Positions 17,352 to 27,388 are shown, numbered from the stretch's first letter. The stretch: DNA of 64,000 nucleotides from Vibrio splendidus (GCF_003345295.1 NZ_CP031055.1:2356001-2420000); one strand, 5' to 3'. Numbers and translations are program-made. The notes: generated from the sequence alone by a model not told the origin.

Positions 17352-19757
17352 TTAGAAAGTTCTACCAATGGTAAATGTGAAGAATTCCTCATCATCACCT
17401 TCGTAAATTTTAACGGGTTTCGCTAGAGAGAAAACCAATGGGCCCATCGGCGACATCCATTGAAGGGCTGCACCATAAGATGAACGGTAATTTGTTGGAT
17501 CAGAGTAATCGTAGTAATACTGGCTGCCACTGTTAGGTGCACCACGGTCTACGAACTCGGTATCCCATACACTTGCCATGTCGAAGAAGACACTGGTTCG
17601 AATCTGGCTACGTGCTTCGTCAGAAGCAAACGGCGTAGGTACAATTAACTCTAAACTTGCCAAGGCAACCGCATTACCACCAACCGAATCATCGGTTGCA
17701 GAGCTGTACGTAGGGTTGTTACCCGTACTGCTCCCGTAAACGGCTTTTGGACCCGCTGAGTTAGAGCCAAAGCCACGCAACGTTGTAAAGCCACCTGCGT
17801 AGTAGTTCTCGTAGAATGGGAACAAGTTATCATTACCATCCGTTTGACCGTAACCATTACCATAGCCTAATCGGCCACGCATCAAAAGTGTGAACTCATG
17901 CTTTTTGGTCAGCGGGATGTAATGTTTTACATCGTACTGAGCTTTGAAGTACTTAGCGTCAGAGCCTGGTACAGTCATTTTGGCGAAAGCACGTTGGTGG
18001 TTACCCTCGGTTGGGAAGAAACCACGGTTAAGGTTGTTACGAGTCCAAGAGATATTGATATCGAAGTCATCGGTTAAGATGTTTTCGTCACCATACTGGT
18101 CAATACTTCTCGCGAACTGTTCCACTTGGATATAAGTCGGAACGTTACCGATCTTGTTGTGCGTATAGCCAACACCAAATTCGATACGGTTCAGTTCATC
18201 CATAGGGAAGCCCCATGTCAGGCTGGTGCCGTAACTTTGGTTGGTATAGTCGACAATACCCGCTTCAGAGGCTTCGAATTCGTTATAGAAGATCTTACCG
18301 CCTAAGCTCACACCATCAAGGTTCCAGTATGGGTCTCGGTAGTCTAAGCTCACGTTCTTTTGGTAATCGTTCATCATGGCACTTACGCCAACACGGTTAC
18401 CTGAACCCGCAAAGTTATCTTGTTGCAAACCAACTTGGAAGCTGACACCTGATTCGGTACCGTAACCAACACCAAAGTTGATGCTGCCTGAGTTCGCTTC
18501 CTTAACGTTGTAAACCAAGTCAACTTGGTCTTCACTGCCAGGAACACGCACTGTTTGTACATCAACCGTTTCAAAGAAACCTAAACGGTTAAGGCGGCTC
18601 TTACCGGTGTCAATTGACTTAGAGTTAAGCCAGCTGCCTTCCATTTGACGCATTTCACGACGTAGTACTTCATCTTTGGTCGAGTTATTACCCGTAAATC
18701 GAATATCACGAACGTAGATACGGCTGCCCGCTTCTACATTAATAACCAATGACACTTCTTTGGTCTCATCGTCAAATTCAGGAATAGTACGTACTTGTGG
18801 GTACGCATAACCAGACTCACCAAGAATACGCTTTACGCCCTCTTCTAGTGATGTCACAGAAGAGCCGTTGTACGTATCGCCGTCTTCAAATGGTACTAAT
18901 GCTTCAAAATCAGCCTCACGACCAATCAGCTCACCGCGAAACGCGACATCTTTAACGGTGTAGGCTTCGCCTTCATCAATACCAAGCGTGATGTAAACGC
19001 CTTTCTTATCTGGAGAGATCGCTACTTGTGTAGAATCCACCTTAAACTTAAGGTAACCACGGTCAAGGTAGTACGATTTCAACGCTTCGATATCACCCGC
19101 TAATACTTGCTTCTGGTATTTTTCATCCGCAAGGAAATTCCACCATGCAACATCAACATTCAGGTTGAAACGGCTCAGTAGCTCAGCATCAGAGAAGACT
19201 TCATTACCAATAAAGTTGATTTGCTGAATCTTAGCGGATACGCCTTCAGTAAATACAAACTTAAGGTCAGAACGGTTACGTGGCAAAGGTGTCACAACCG
19301 CTTTTACTGTCGCGTTGTATTTACCAACACTGTAGTAAAAATCTTCAAGGCCTTTCTCGATGTTACTCAGCGTTGTGCGGTCAAGCGCTTCACCTTCACG
19401 AACACCAGATGCATCTAGGTTCTGTTGAAGTTGCTCTTCTTTGATCGCTTTGTTCCCTGAAAATGAAATGCTTGCGATGGTCGGTCGTTCTTTTACTTGA
19501 ACAACTAAAACACCTTCATCGCGAAGGACCTTAACATCCTCAAAGTTACCTGAGGCATACAGTGCACGAATGATCTCAGATACATCGCCTTCATCCACTT
19601 CATCGCCAATACGCACTGGCATTTTCAGTAGAGCTGCACCAAGTGCAACACGCTGTAAACCTTCGATCTTGATATCTTGAACTACAAAGTTTTGTGCTCC
19701 GTTCGCAGCCACACTAGTGGCCAATAGACTTGCGAACAGAATTTGCTTAATCGCCAT
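17352..19757 (-). CDS. bamA: Outer membrane protein assembly factor BamA
   Basis: Central Omp85 component of the BAM machine. A signal peptide (MAIKQILFASLLATSVAANGAQ) is followed by five POTRA domains (about 22-420) and a 16-strand barrel ending in FTFTIGRTF, an aromatic-terminated beta-signal. The conserved loop-6 motif appears as LRGFGSNS rather than VRGF. Length is 801 residues (E. coli 810). It sits between rseP and skp. Confidence 0.97.
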   Translation of the reverse strand: MAIKQILFASLLATSVAANGAQNFVVQDIKIEGLQRVALGAALLKMPVRIGDEVDEGDVSEIIRALYASGNFEDVKVLRDEGVLVVQVKERPTIASISFSGNKAIKEEQLQQNLDASGVREGEALDRTTLSNIEKGLEDFYYSVGKYNATVKAVVTPLPRNRSDLKFVFTEGVSAKIQQINFIGNEVFSDAELLSRFNLNVDVAWWNFLADEKYQKQVLAGDIEALKSYYLDRGYLKFKVDSTQVAISPDKKGVYITLGIDEGEAYTVKDVAFRGELIGREADFEALVPFEDGDTYNGSSVTSLEEGVKRILGESGYAYPQVRTIPEFDDETKEVSLVINVEAGSRIYVRDIRFTGNNSTKDEVLRREMRQMEGSWLNSKSIDTGKSRLNRLGFFETVDVQTVRVPGSEDQVDLVYNVKEANSGSINFGVGYGTESGVSFQVGLQQDNFAGSGNRVGVSAMMNDYQKNVSLDYRDPYWNLDGVSLGGKIFYNEFEASEAGIVDYTNQSYGTSLTWGFPMDELNRIEFGVGYTHNKIGNVPTYIQVEQFARSIDQYGDENILTDDFDINISWTRNNLNRGFFPTEGNHQRAFAKMTVPGSDAKYFKAQYDVKHYIPLTKKHEFTLLMRGRLGYGNGYGQTDGNDNLFPFYENYYAGGFTTLRGFGSNSAGPKAVYGSSTGNNPTYSSATDDSVGGNAVALASLELIVPTPFASDEARSQIRTSVFFDMASVWDTEFVDRGAPNSGSQYYYDYSDPTNYRSSYGAALQWMSPMGPLVFSLAKPVKIYEGDDEEFFTFTIGRTF

Positions 19758-19805
19758 ATTTATTCTAATTATTCCTTGCTACTACCAATGCCTGTGAGAA
19801 ACCAT

Positions 19806-21164
19806 TCACAGACGAGTAAAATCATTAAATATTGCCAGAGCCATCAAAGAGAAGAGGATTGCACCTCCCACTCTGTATCCCATTTCCTGAATTTTTTCAG
19901 GGACAGGTTTACGAGTAATGGCCTCAATAGCGAAAAAGAGCAAATGTCCGCCATCAAGCATAGGCAGCGGAACCAAATTAATAATACCCAAATTGACACT
20001 AATCAGAGCCAAAAAGCCTAAGAAGTAAACCAAACCGTAATCGGCGGTTGTACCTGCGCCTTTAGCAATTGAAATCGGGCCACTCAAGTTGTTTAAGCCA
20101 ACATCGCCAACGATGAGCTTCTTGAGCATTGTCAGCGTCAAACCAATGATTTGACCTGTTTTATCAAATGCTTTTCCTACAGACTCAATTACACCAAATT
20201 GTAACTCAAAGCGATAATCTTCTGGCCATTCTGCGACTTCTGGAGCAATACCCGCATAGCCGATTATTGAACCATCAGAAAGCTCTCGACTTTTTGGCGT
20301 CATAGACAACGACTGTTCAAAACCATTACGCAGTACAACAAGGTTCATTGATTTTATCGGGTTCGAGCGAATCAACTCAACAACCGACTGCCACTGTTCA
20401 ATTGGCTGCCCATTAATTTCAACAATTTTGTCACCAGCTTCTAGCCCCGCAGAGTATGCAGCGCCATCATCAATAACTTGAGCAAGCACTGTTGATATCT
20501 CTGGAGAGTACGGTCTAAAACCAAGCGTTGTCATTGCAGACTCAGTTTCTGGGTCGAAAGACCAGTCTGAAATATCCAATGTCATCTGTTGCTCAAAGCC
20601 AATATCGTCTTGAGAAGAAACCGTTACTGTCATGGATTGGTCACCAATATGTGATATCAAACCCATATTGACTGATTCCCAATCTGCGGTTTTGATTCCT
20701 GAAATAGATTTAAGTTCCATTCCAGTTTCAATTCCGGCTTGTGCAACAATAGATTGCGGGGTGACCTCACCGATCACCGGTTTAACCGCAGGCACGCCAA
20801 TCAAAAATACCAGCCAATACGCAAACACCGCAAAGATAAAGTTAAATGCTGGGCCTGCACCGACTATCGCCGTGCGTTTCCACAATGGCTTCTTGTCAAA
20901 AGCGTATTGCTGCTCTTCTTCAGAAAGATCGTCAACACGCCCATCGAGCATCTTAACGTAGCCGCCCAGCGGAATCACTGACAAGCTGTATTCAGTACCA
21001 TCACGGCCGATCTTGCTCCAGATTGATTTACCAAAACCAATCGAGAATTTTTCTACTTTCACACCACAACGACGAGCAACCCAGAAGTGTCCAAACTCAT
21101 GAACAGCAACCAGAATACCAAGCGCTACAATAAAAGATGCGAAGTTCCACAGAATTCCACTCAT
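19806..21164 (-). CDS. rseP: Site-2 protease RseP
   Basis: Inner-membrane zinc metalloprotease that cleaves RseA to release sigma-E and clears signal peptides. HEFGH at residues 22-26 is the zinc site; the third ligand motif is LVPLPMLDGGHL near residue 400. Two PDZ domains occupy the periplasmic middle. Four hydrophobic segments are expected. The start overlaps the dxr stop by 4 bp (ATGA). Sitting next to bamA links envelope stress sensing to outer-membrane assembly. Confidence 0.97.
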   Translation of the reverse strand: MSGILWNFASFIVALGILVAVHEFGHFWVARRCGVKVEKFSIGFGKSIWSKIGRDGTEYSLSVIPLGGYVKMLDGRVDDLSEEEQQYAFDKKPLWKRTAIVGAGPAFNFIFAVFAYWLVFLIGVPAVKPVIGEVTPQSIVAQAGIETGMELKSISGIKTADWESVNMGLISHIGDQSMTVTVSSQDDIGFEQQMTLDISDWSFDPETESAMTTLGFRPYSPEISTVLAQVIDDGAAYSAGLEAGDKIVEINGQPIEQWQSVVELIRSNPIKSMNLVVLRNGFEQSLSMTPKSRELSDGSIIGYAGIAPEVAEWPEDYRFELQFGVIESVGKAFDKTGQIIGLTLTMLKKLIVGDVGLNNLSGPISIAKGAGTTADYGLVYFLGFLALISVNLGIINLVPLPMLDGGHLLFFAIEAITRKPVPEKIQEMGYRVGGAILFSLMALAIFNDFTRL

Positions 21165-22369
21165 GCTAGCTGCTCTTTAATAAATTGAATGGCTATTTGA
21201 CGAGACATATTATCTAGCTCAAGAAGGCTTTCCAAGCTATCTAAGCCCTCAGAGCTATATTGTTCACATACTTTGCTCATAACATGCTCATTAATGACAG
21301 CAATATCGGTAAACTTAACCCGATTGTTCAAAAAGGCATCGACTGCAATCTCATTGGCAGCATTAATTGCTGTTGTTGCATGCTGCCCTAGGTAACACGC
21401 TTCAATTGCTAATCTTAAACATGGGTAACGGCTAAAATCGGGTTCTAGAAAAGTAAGCTCGCCCACTTTGGTGAAATCCAGAGGCTTAACGCCAGCTTCT
21501 GTACGCTTAGGATAAGACATCGTCAAAGCGATTGGCGTCGACATATCGGGTTCACCCATTTGAGCAAGTACCGAGCCATCCTTGTACTGGACCATTGAAT
21601 GAATCACAGACTGAGGATGAATAATGACTTTTAACTGTTCTTGAGAAGCATTAAATAGCCACTTAGCTTCAATGTACTCAAGACCTTTATTCATCATGGT
21701 CGCAGAGTCAACAGAGATCTTAGGACCCATAGACCAGTTAGGGTGTGCAATAGCGCGAGCCGGTGTTACCGATTCTAACTCAGCAACATCCGTATAGCGG
21801 AAAGGACCACCAGAACCCGTCAAGAGAATATGGTTGATACCGTTCTCTTCCAGATTACAACGACCTAGATGGGTTTGTACATTTTGCGGTAGGCATTGGA
21901 AGATAGCATTATGCTCACTGTCTACAGGAAGTAGTTCAGCACCGTACTTTTCCACGGCGTCTATAAACAACTGCCCTGACATCACTAAAGCTTCTTTATT
22001 AGCAAGCAAAATACGCTTACCAGCCTTAACCGCAGCCATCGTAGGAAGCAAGCCTGCTGCTCCCACAATCGCAGCCATTACCGTGTCCACTTCCTCTAGA
22101 GAAGCAACCTGACACATGCCTTCTGGGCCTGAAAGTACTGTAACGTTAGGGTAATTAGCGGACAGCATTTCAGTCAGCTGAGATGCTGCATCAGGGCAAG
22201 CCATAGCAATATAGCTTGGTTGCCACTTTTCAACTAACGCCAACATCTTTTCGACATTCGACCCGGCAGCCAGTGCCACGACCGAATAGAGATCTGGGTT
22301 TTGTTCAACGACTTTTAGTGTACTTGCACCAATTGAGCCGGTAGCGCCAAGGATAGTTAGATTTCGCAT
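21161..22369 (-). CDS. dxr: 1-deoxy-D-xylulose 5-phosphate reductoisomerase
   Basis: Second enzyme of the MEP isoprenoid pathway, using NADPH. The NADPH-binding start is ILGATGSIGASTLKVVEQ, and the metal/substrate motifs VDSEHNAIFQ and LTGSGGPFR are visible. The ATG at 22369 (MRNLTILGATGSIG) gives 402 residues and the standard N-terminus. It is followed by rseP with a 4-bp overlap; products flow to UppS, encoded two genes upstream. Confidence 0.97.
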   Translation of the reverse strand: MRNLTILGATGSIGASTLKVVEQNPDLYSVVALAAGSNVEKMLALVEKWQPSYIAMACPDAASQLTEMLSANYPNVTVLSGPEGMCQVASLEEVDTVMAAIVGAAGLLPTMAAVKAGKRILLANKEALVMSGQLFIDAVEKYGAELLPVDSEHNAIFQCLPQNVQTHLGRCNLEENGINHILLTGSGGPFRYTDVAELESVTPARAIAHPNWSMGPKISVDSATMMNKGLEYIEAKWLFNASQEQLKVIIHPQSVIHSMVQYKDGSVLAQMGEPDMSTPIALTMSYPKRTEAGVKPLDFTKVGELTFLEPDFSRYPCLRLAIEACYLGQHATTAINAANEIAVDAFLNNRVKFTDIAVINEHVMSKVCEQYSSEGLDSLESLLELDNMSRQIAIQFIKEQLA

Positions 22370-22390
22370 CACATATGACCGTAGAAATGA

Positions 22391-22419
22391 AATAAAGGGC
22401 AGAATCACTGCCCTTTATT
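22391..22419 (-). terminator. Hairpin between cdsA and dxr
   Basis: A perfect 12-bp inverted repeat, AATAAAGGGCAG with CTGCCCTTTATT and a 5-nt loop, lies directly after the cdsA stop. The T-tract is short, so it may only weaken transcription or protect the 3' end. Confidence 0.55.
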
Positions 22420-22420
22420 A

Positions 22421-23263
22421 TTAGAATGCTAAATAAAGCAGAGCAAAGACAGGGAATGCAGCCGTTAAGCTATCTATTCTATCAAGTATACCACCATGAC
22501 CAGGAATCAGATTACTGCTGTCTTTCACCCCGGAAACACGCTTAAACATGCTTTCAACAAGGTCACCAAGAACAGAGATGACGACAGTCACAAGGGTAAT
22601 TACAATCATGTGAAGAGGACTTGTGAATTGGATATCAAACAAGTCAGCAAAAATCCAAGCTATGATCACCGCTGTAATAATGCCACCAATAAGACCTTCA
22701 ATCGTCTTATTAGGGCTTACCGCCGGTGCCATTTTACGCTTACCAAAACTCTTTCCTGAAAAATAAGCACCGCTGTCAGCAGCCCAAACGAGCAAACAAA
22801 CAAACATCACCAATTTTGCGCCGTGGTAAGGATCAACATCGATACCGTTAGCGCGCAGAATAACCACACTCCAGAAAAATGGCAGCAGAGTCAGCACGCC
22901 AAATGCGTGACGAAGGAGAGAAGAATCTTTCCATGCGGGCATAGACTTAGGATAAGTCACTGCCATACCACTCGCTATTACCCACCAAATAGAGCCAATC
23001 GTTAGAATGGTGTAGTGAGCGCTAGATAAATGATTAAGGCTAAATGCATCAAAAGGGATAAAAGCAAAACTTGCAACACTGACTACAACCGTTGGAATCA
23101 GCGCTAAATAACGCGATTTGCTTTCGACAAACTGAGTCCACTCCCAAAAGCCCAATAGCGAGATTACTGCTAGTGAAAGAATAAACGTGGGAAGTGATAA
23201 CTCGAAAATACCTAGAATAACTAGGGGAGCTAAAATCAACGCCGTAATAATTCGTTGTTTCAA
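22421..23263 (-). CDS. cdsA: Phosphatidate cytidylyltransferase
   Basis: Integral membrane enzyme making CDP-diacylglycerol from phosphatidic acid and CTP. It is a 280-residue polytopic protein with about eight hydrophobic segments. The family signature is near the C-terminus (SVLGDLVESMFKRVSGVKDSSNLIPGHGGILDRIDS). It lies 15 bp after uppS. Confidence 0.96.
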   Translation of the reverse strand: MKQRIITALILAPLVILGIFELSLPTFILSLAVISLLGFWEWTQFVESKSRYLALIPTVVVSVASFAFIPFDAFSLNHLSSAHYTILTIGSIWWVIASGMAVTYPKSMPAWKDSSLLRHAFGVLTLLPFFWSVVILRANGIDVDPYHGAKLVMFVCLLVWAADSGAYFSGKSFGKRKMAPAVSPNKTIEGLIGGIITAVIIAWIFADLFDIQFTSPLHMIVITLVTVVISVLGDLVESMFKRVSGVKDSSNLIPGHGGILDRIDSLTAAFPVFALLYLAF

Positions 23264-23278
23264 ACCAAAAAATCCTTA

Positions 23279-24031
23279 TTAACTGTCCATCAGAGCTTTA
23301 ATTTGCTCACCAGTGCATCCAAAACGACGCTCGCGGTTTACAAACCAAGTCACAGCTTCTACTAAGCTGTCTTCATTAAAGTCTGGCCAGAATTGTTCAG
23401 TGAAATACATTTCGGCGTAAGCCAATTGCCAAAGCATAAAGTTACTAATGCGGCACTCGCCACTGGTGCGGATAAGTAGGTCAACTTCAGGAATATCTGC
23501 CATAGTCAGGTGCTGTGTAATCATAGCTTCATCAATGTCATCTACATTAATATCGCCAGACTTTACCTGTTGAGCAATTGAGGTCATTGCCTGCTGGATA
23601 TCCCACTTGCCGCCATAGTTAGCAGCAATATTAATAACCATACCCGTATTGGTGCTAGTCAAAGCTTCTGCTTCTTCTATCTTCTTTTGTAGTCGATCAT
23701 TGAAACGACTTTTATCACCAATAACACGCAATTGTAGATTATTTTTATGAAGTTTTTTGACTTCACTCGACAGCACTGAAATAAACAGTTCCATCAAGAT
23801 ACCGACTTCTTCTTCAGGACGACGCCAGTTCTCGCTACTAAACGCAAAAAGTGTAACGGCCTTAATGCCAAGTCTGGCAGATGAAGAGATGGTTTTACGA
23901 ACGGCTTGAACACCGTTTTTATGACCAAAGACGCGAGGCTTGCCCTGAGCTTTTGCCCAGCGGCCATTACCATCCATAATGATAGCAATGTGTTTAGGAA
24001 GAGAGTCTGTGAACGCTTGAGAATTATGCAT
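23279..24031 (-). CDS. uppS: Undecaprenyl diphosphate synthase
   Basis: cis-prenyltransferase producing the C55 carrier lipid for peptidoglycan and O-antigen. The signature HIAIIMDGNGRWAK holds the catalytic Asp (D20), and the C-terminal DLLIRTSGECRISNFMLWQ motif is present. The ATG at 24031 gives 250 residues; the only upstream alternative is a TTG. A terminator separates it from frr, so it probably heads the envelope block. Confidence 0.96.
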   Translation of the reverse strand: MHNSQAFTDSLPKHIAIIMDGNGRWAKAQGKPRVFGHKNGVQAVRKTISSSARLGIKAVTLFAFSSENWRRPEEEVGILMELFISVLSSEVKKLHKNNLQLRVIGDKSRFNDRLQKKIEEAEALTSTNTGMVINIAANYGGKWDIQQAMTSIAQQVKSGDINVDDIDEAMITQHLTMADIPEVDLLIRTSGECRISNFMLWQLAYAEMYFTEQFWPDFNEDSLVEAVTWFVNRERRFGCTGEQIKALMDS

Positions 24032-24074
24032 AAAAGAGTGAATCAAATTCTAATAGTCGAACAGAGTAGCATAA

Positions 24075-24105
24075 AAAAACGCTGAACCGTGAGTACAGCG
24101 TTTTT
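24075..24105 (-). terminator. Rho-independent terminator after frr
   Basis: AAAAACGCTG pairs with CAGCGTTTTT around an 11-nt loop, with a T-run on the minus strand. It lies between frr and uppS. Confidence 0.8.
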
Positions 24106-24129
24106 CCGGAAAGAAAAGAATATGGAAAA

Positions 24130-24687
24130 TTAAACTTCCATCAACTCTTTTTCTTTAGTTGCTAGAACTTCATCTACGTTCTTAACCGCAATGTCAGTTA
24201 GCTTTTGAATTTCGTCTTGTGCTCTACGATCTTCATCTTCAGAGATTTCTTTGTCTTTCAGAAGTGCTTTTAGATCGCCATTCGCGTCACGACGGATATT
24301 ACGGATAGCAACACGGCCACCTTCAGCTTCACCACGAACGATTTTAACGAGGTCTTTACGACGCTCTTCCGTTAACGCTGGAAGTGGTACACGAATAACC
24401 GTGCCAGCAGACATAGGATTTAGGCCTAGGTCAGATGTCAGGATTGCTTTTTCAACTAAAGGAGTCAGTGTTTTATCAAACACTGTAATTGCTAGTGTAC
24501 GTGCATCTTCTGCAATAACGTTAGCAACTTGAGCCAAAGGCGTTGGTGCACCGTAATACTCTACAGTAAGACCAGACAGTAGGCTTGGGTGAGCACGGCC
24601 TGTACGAATCTTTTGCAGGCTATTTTTAAGTGCATCTACACTTTTATCCATACGCTCTTGAGCGTCTTTTTTGATTTCGTTAATCAC
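24130..24687 (-). CDS. frr: Ribosome recycling factor
   Basis: Splits post-termination ribosomes together with EF-G. The best start is a GTG at 24687 (VINEIKKDAQERMDK), preceded by an AAGGTGA ribosome site, giving the family's exact 185 residues. The in-frame ATG 30 bases upstream would add ten residues absent from the family. The two-domain helical/beta layout and the RTGRAHPSLL motif are typical. Frr follows pyrH by about 100 bp. Confidence 0.95.
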   Translation of the reverse strand: MINEIKKDAQERMDKSVDALKNSLQKIRTGRAHPSLLSGLTVEYYGAPTPLAQVANVIAEDARTLAITVFDKTLTPLVEKAILTSDLGLNPMSAGTVIRVPLPALTEERRKDLVKIVRGEAEGGRVAIRNIRRDANGDLKALLKDKEISEDEDRRAQDEIQKLTDIAVKNVDEVLATKEKELMEV

Positions 24688-24785
24688 AATTTCACCTTGA
24701 TTATGTTCTTTCTTCAAGAAAGCTTTTTATTTGGAGTGATAAGGATAAGCTTACCAAAGCATAACACCTCAGTAAGCCCGAAAAA

Positions 24786-25517
24786 TTAGTCAGCGTCGCT
24801 GATTAATGTACCTTCAGTTTCACCCATAACCACGCGACGTAATGCGCCTGGTTTATTCATGTTAAATACACGGATTGGCATTTTGTGATCACGTGCTAGC
24901 GTAAATGCAGCCAAATCCATCACTTTAAGTTCTTTTTCAAGAATAGTGTTGTAAGACAACGTATCATACAGCTCTGCGTCTGGGTTTGCTACTGGGTCAG
25001 CAGTAAATACGCCATCTACCTTTGTCGCTTTTAGAACTACGTCAGCTTCAATTTCGATACCACGTAGACACGCAGCAGAATCTGTAGTGAAGAATGGGTT
25101 ACCAGTACCAGCGGAGAAGATCACAACACGACCTTGACGTAGTTGGCTGATTGCATCTGCCCAGTTGTAGTCGTCACACACACCTTTAAGAGGGATAGCT
25201 GACATTACACGTGCATTTACGTAAGCACGGTGCAGAGCGTCACGCATTGCAAGGCCGTTCATTACCGTTGCTAGCATACCCATGTGGTCACCAACAACGC
25301 GGTTCATACCTGCTTCAGCAAGGCCTGCACCACGGAAAAGGTTACCGCCACCGATAACAACGCCTACTTGAACACCTAGTTCAACCAATTCTTTTACTTC
25401 TTGAGCCATACGATCAAGGACCGTCGCGTCAATACCAAAACCTTCTTCGCCTTGTAGTGCTTCGCCGCTAAGTTTTAACAGAATACGTTGATACGCCGGT
25501 TTAGGGTTCGTAGTCAT
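24786..25517 (-). CDS. pyrH: Uridylate kinase
   Basis: Hexameric UMP kinase, an amino-acid-kinase-fold enzyme. The LLKLSGEALQG start, the VVIGGGNLFRG phosphate loop and the FSAGTGNPFFTTDSAA motif identify it. Length is 243 (E. coli 241). It has its own terminator-separated position after tsf. Confidence 0.97.
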   Translation of the reverse strand: MTTNPKPAYQRILLKLSGEALQGEEGFGIDATVLDRMAQEVKELVELGVQVGVVIGGGNLFRGAGLAEAGMNRVVGDHMGMLATVMNGLAMRDALHRAYVNARVMSAIPLKGVCDDYNWADAISQLRQGRVVIFSAGTGNPFFTTDSAACLRGIEIEADVVLKATKVDGVFTADPVANPDAELYDTLSYNTILEKELKVMDLAAFTLARDHKMPIRVFNMNKPGALRRVVMGETEGTLISDAD

Positions 25518-25623
25518 GGAGTTTACCTTCCAAAGAGTTGATGATTAACAGTCATGGATAAAAACTGAAGAGCTCAGTTTGCATTCATAACAGCTAACAG
25601 CCAAAAAATAATTCATTATTCAT

Positions 25624-25655
25624 AAAAAGACCGCAGCATTTGCCACGGTCTTTTT
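25624..25655 (-). terminator. Terminator after tsf
   Basis: AAAAAGACCG pairs with CGGTCTTTTT, with a T-run on the minus strand, immediately after the tsf stop. It separates rpsB-tsf from pyrH. Confidence 0.78.
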
Positions 25656-25673
25656 CAATCAATACACTAAGGA

Positions 25674-26519
25674 TTAACCTTGTTGTACCGCTGCAACTTC
25701 GTCTGCGAAGCTCATTTCAGCCGCTTTCTCGATACCTTCACCAACTTCTAAACGAACGAAGGTAGTAACTGATGCGCCTTTCTCTTTAAGAATGTCAGCA
25801 ACAGTTTTCTTAGGTTCCATGATGAAAGCTTGACCAGTAAGAGATACTTCGCCCGTGAATTTCTTCATACGGCCGATAACCATTTTCTCAGCGATCTCTT
25901 GTGGTTTGCCTTCGTTCATAGCGATTTCAACTTGAACAGCTTTTTCTTTTTCTACTACGTCTGCAGGTACGTCAGATGGGTTAACGTACTCAGGCTTAGA
26001 AGCAGCAACGTGCATAGCGATGTGCTTAAGCGTTTCAGCTTCGCCTTCACCAGCAACAACAACACCGATTTTCTCGCCGTGACGGTAAGAAGCTAGTGCA
26101 ACACCTTCAACAAGCTCAACGCGACGGATGCTGATGTTCTCACCGATCTTAGTTACTAGAGCGATACGTGCGTCTTCAAATTTAGCTTGAAGTGCAACGA
26201 TGTCTAGACGTTCAGCTAGAGCAGCTTCAGCAACTTCGTTAGCGAATGCAAGGAAACCTGCATCTTTAGCTACGAAATCAGTTTGGCAGTTCACTTCAAG
26301 AAGAGCAGCAACGCCAGCGTCTTCTTTAATGATGATTGTGCCTTCAGCAGCAACGTTACCAGCTTTTTTAGCTGCTTTCGCTGCGCCAGACTTACGCATG
26401 TTTTCAATTGCTAGCTCGATGTCGCCTTCAGCAGCAACAAGCGCTTTTTTACATTCCATCATGCCCGCAGCTGTGCGTTCACGAAGTTCTTTAACTAGAG
26501 CTGCAGTTACAGTTGCCAT
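25674..26519 (-). CDS. tsf: Translation elongation factor Ts
   Basis: Guanine nucleotide exchange factor for EF-Tu. The N-terminal VKELRERTAAGMMECKKAL UBA-like motif and the NCQTDFVAKD signature are clear. Length 281 (E. coli 283). It is encoded after rpsB as in most bacteria, with an attenuator-like hairpin between. Confidence 0.97.
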   Translation of the reverse strand: MATVTAALVKELRERTAAGMMECKKALVAAEGDIELAIENMRKSGAAKAAKKAGNVAAEGTIIIKEDAGVAALLEVNCQTDFVAKDAGFLAFANEVAEAALAERLDIVALQAKFEDARIALVTKIGENISIRRVELVEGVALASYRHGEKIGVVVAGEGEAETLKHIAMHVAASKPEYVNPSDVPADVVEKEKAVQVEIAMNEGKPQEIAEKMVIGRMKKFTGEVSLTGQAFIMEPKKTVADILKEKGASVTTFVRLEVGEGIEKAAEMSFADEVAAVQQG

Positions 26520-26556
26520 TCTCTATTCCTCAGTAAATTCTAAAAAAGATAAAAAA

Positions 26557-26581
26557 CAGGGGCCTAATTAATTGGCCCCTG
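26557..26581 (-). terminator. Attenuator-like hairpin between rpsB and tsf
   Basis: CAGGGGCC and GGCCCCTG form an 8-bp GC-rich stem around an AT loop, followed by TTTTTT on the minus strand. A partial terminator here would let S2 be made in excess of EF-Ts, or allow regulation; that is inference. Confidence 0.65.
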
Positions 26582-26656
26582 ATATTGACTGTATTCAGTT
26601 CTTAAGCCATCGATTATGACCGCTTAATGTGAACTAAATATGGCTCAGAGCCGCTA

Positions 26657-27388
26657 TTATTCAGCTTCTACAAAACCGTCTTTTTCAGCAGCTACAGCAG
26701 CAACATCTTTGTTACGACCTTCTTTAACCGCGTCTGCAGCAGCGTTTAGGTAAAGCTGTACTGCACGGATTGCATCATCGTTACCAGGGATAACGAAGTC
26801 AACACCGTCTGGGTTAGAGTTAGTATCAACTACAGCGTAAACTGGGATACCTAGGTTGTTTGCTTCTTTAACTGCGATGTGTTCGTGATCAGCATCGATA
26901 ACGAATAGAGCGTCTGGAAGGCCGCCCATGTTCTTGATACCACCAAGAGATTTCTCTAGCTTCTCCATTTCACGAGTACGCATTAGAGCTTCTTTCTTAG
27001 TAAGCTTGTCGAAAGTACCGTCTTGAGCTTGCGCTTCAAGTTCTTTCAGACGCTTGATAGACTGACGAACAGTTTTGTAGTTCGTTAGCATACCGCCTAA
27101 CCAGCGGTTGTTAACGTAGAACTGGTTGCTGTTGATAGCAGCTTCTTTAACAGCTTCAGATGCAGCACGCTTAGTACCAACAAAAAGAACTTTACCTTTC
27201 TTCTCGCCAACTTTAGCAATTTCAGCTAGAGCTTCGTTGAACATTGGTACAGTTTTTTCTAAGTTGATGATATGAACTTTGCTACGAGCACCAAAGATGA
27301 ATGGCTTCATTTTTGGGTTCCAGTAACGAGTTTGGTGACCGAAGTGAACACCAGCTTTAAGCATATCGCGCATTGATACAGTTGCCAT
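26657..27388 (-). CDS. rpsB: 30S ribosomal protein S2
   Basis: Small-subunit ribosomal protein. It starts MATVSMRDMLKAGVHFGHQTRYWNPKM, and the WLGGMLTNYKTVRQSI and PDALFVIDADHE motifs are typical. The ATG at 27388 gives 243 residues; longer frames use the leader RNA. A structured leader of about 190 nt precedes it and probably mediates S2 autoregulation. Confidence 0.97.
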   Translation of the reverse strand: MATVSMRDMLKAGVHFGHQTRYWNPKMKPFIFGARSKVHIINLEKTVPMFNEALAEIAKVGEKKGKVLFVGTKRAASEAVKEAAINSNQFYVNNRWLGGMLTNYKTVRQSIKRLKELEAQAQDGTFDKLTKKEALMRTREMEKLEKSLGGIKNMGGLPDALFVIDADHEHIAVKEANNLGIPVYAVVDTNSNPDGVDFVIPGNDDAIRAVQLYLNAAADAVKEGRNKDVAAVAAEKDGFVEAE

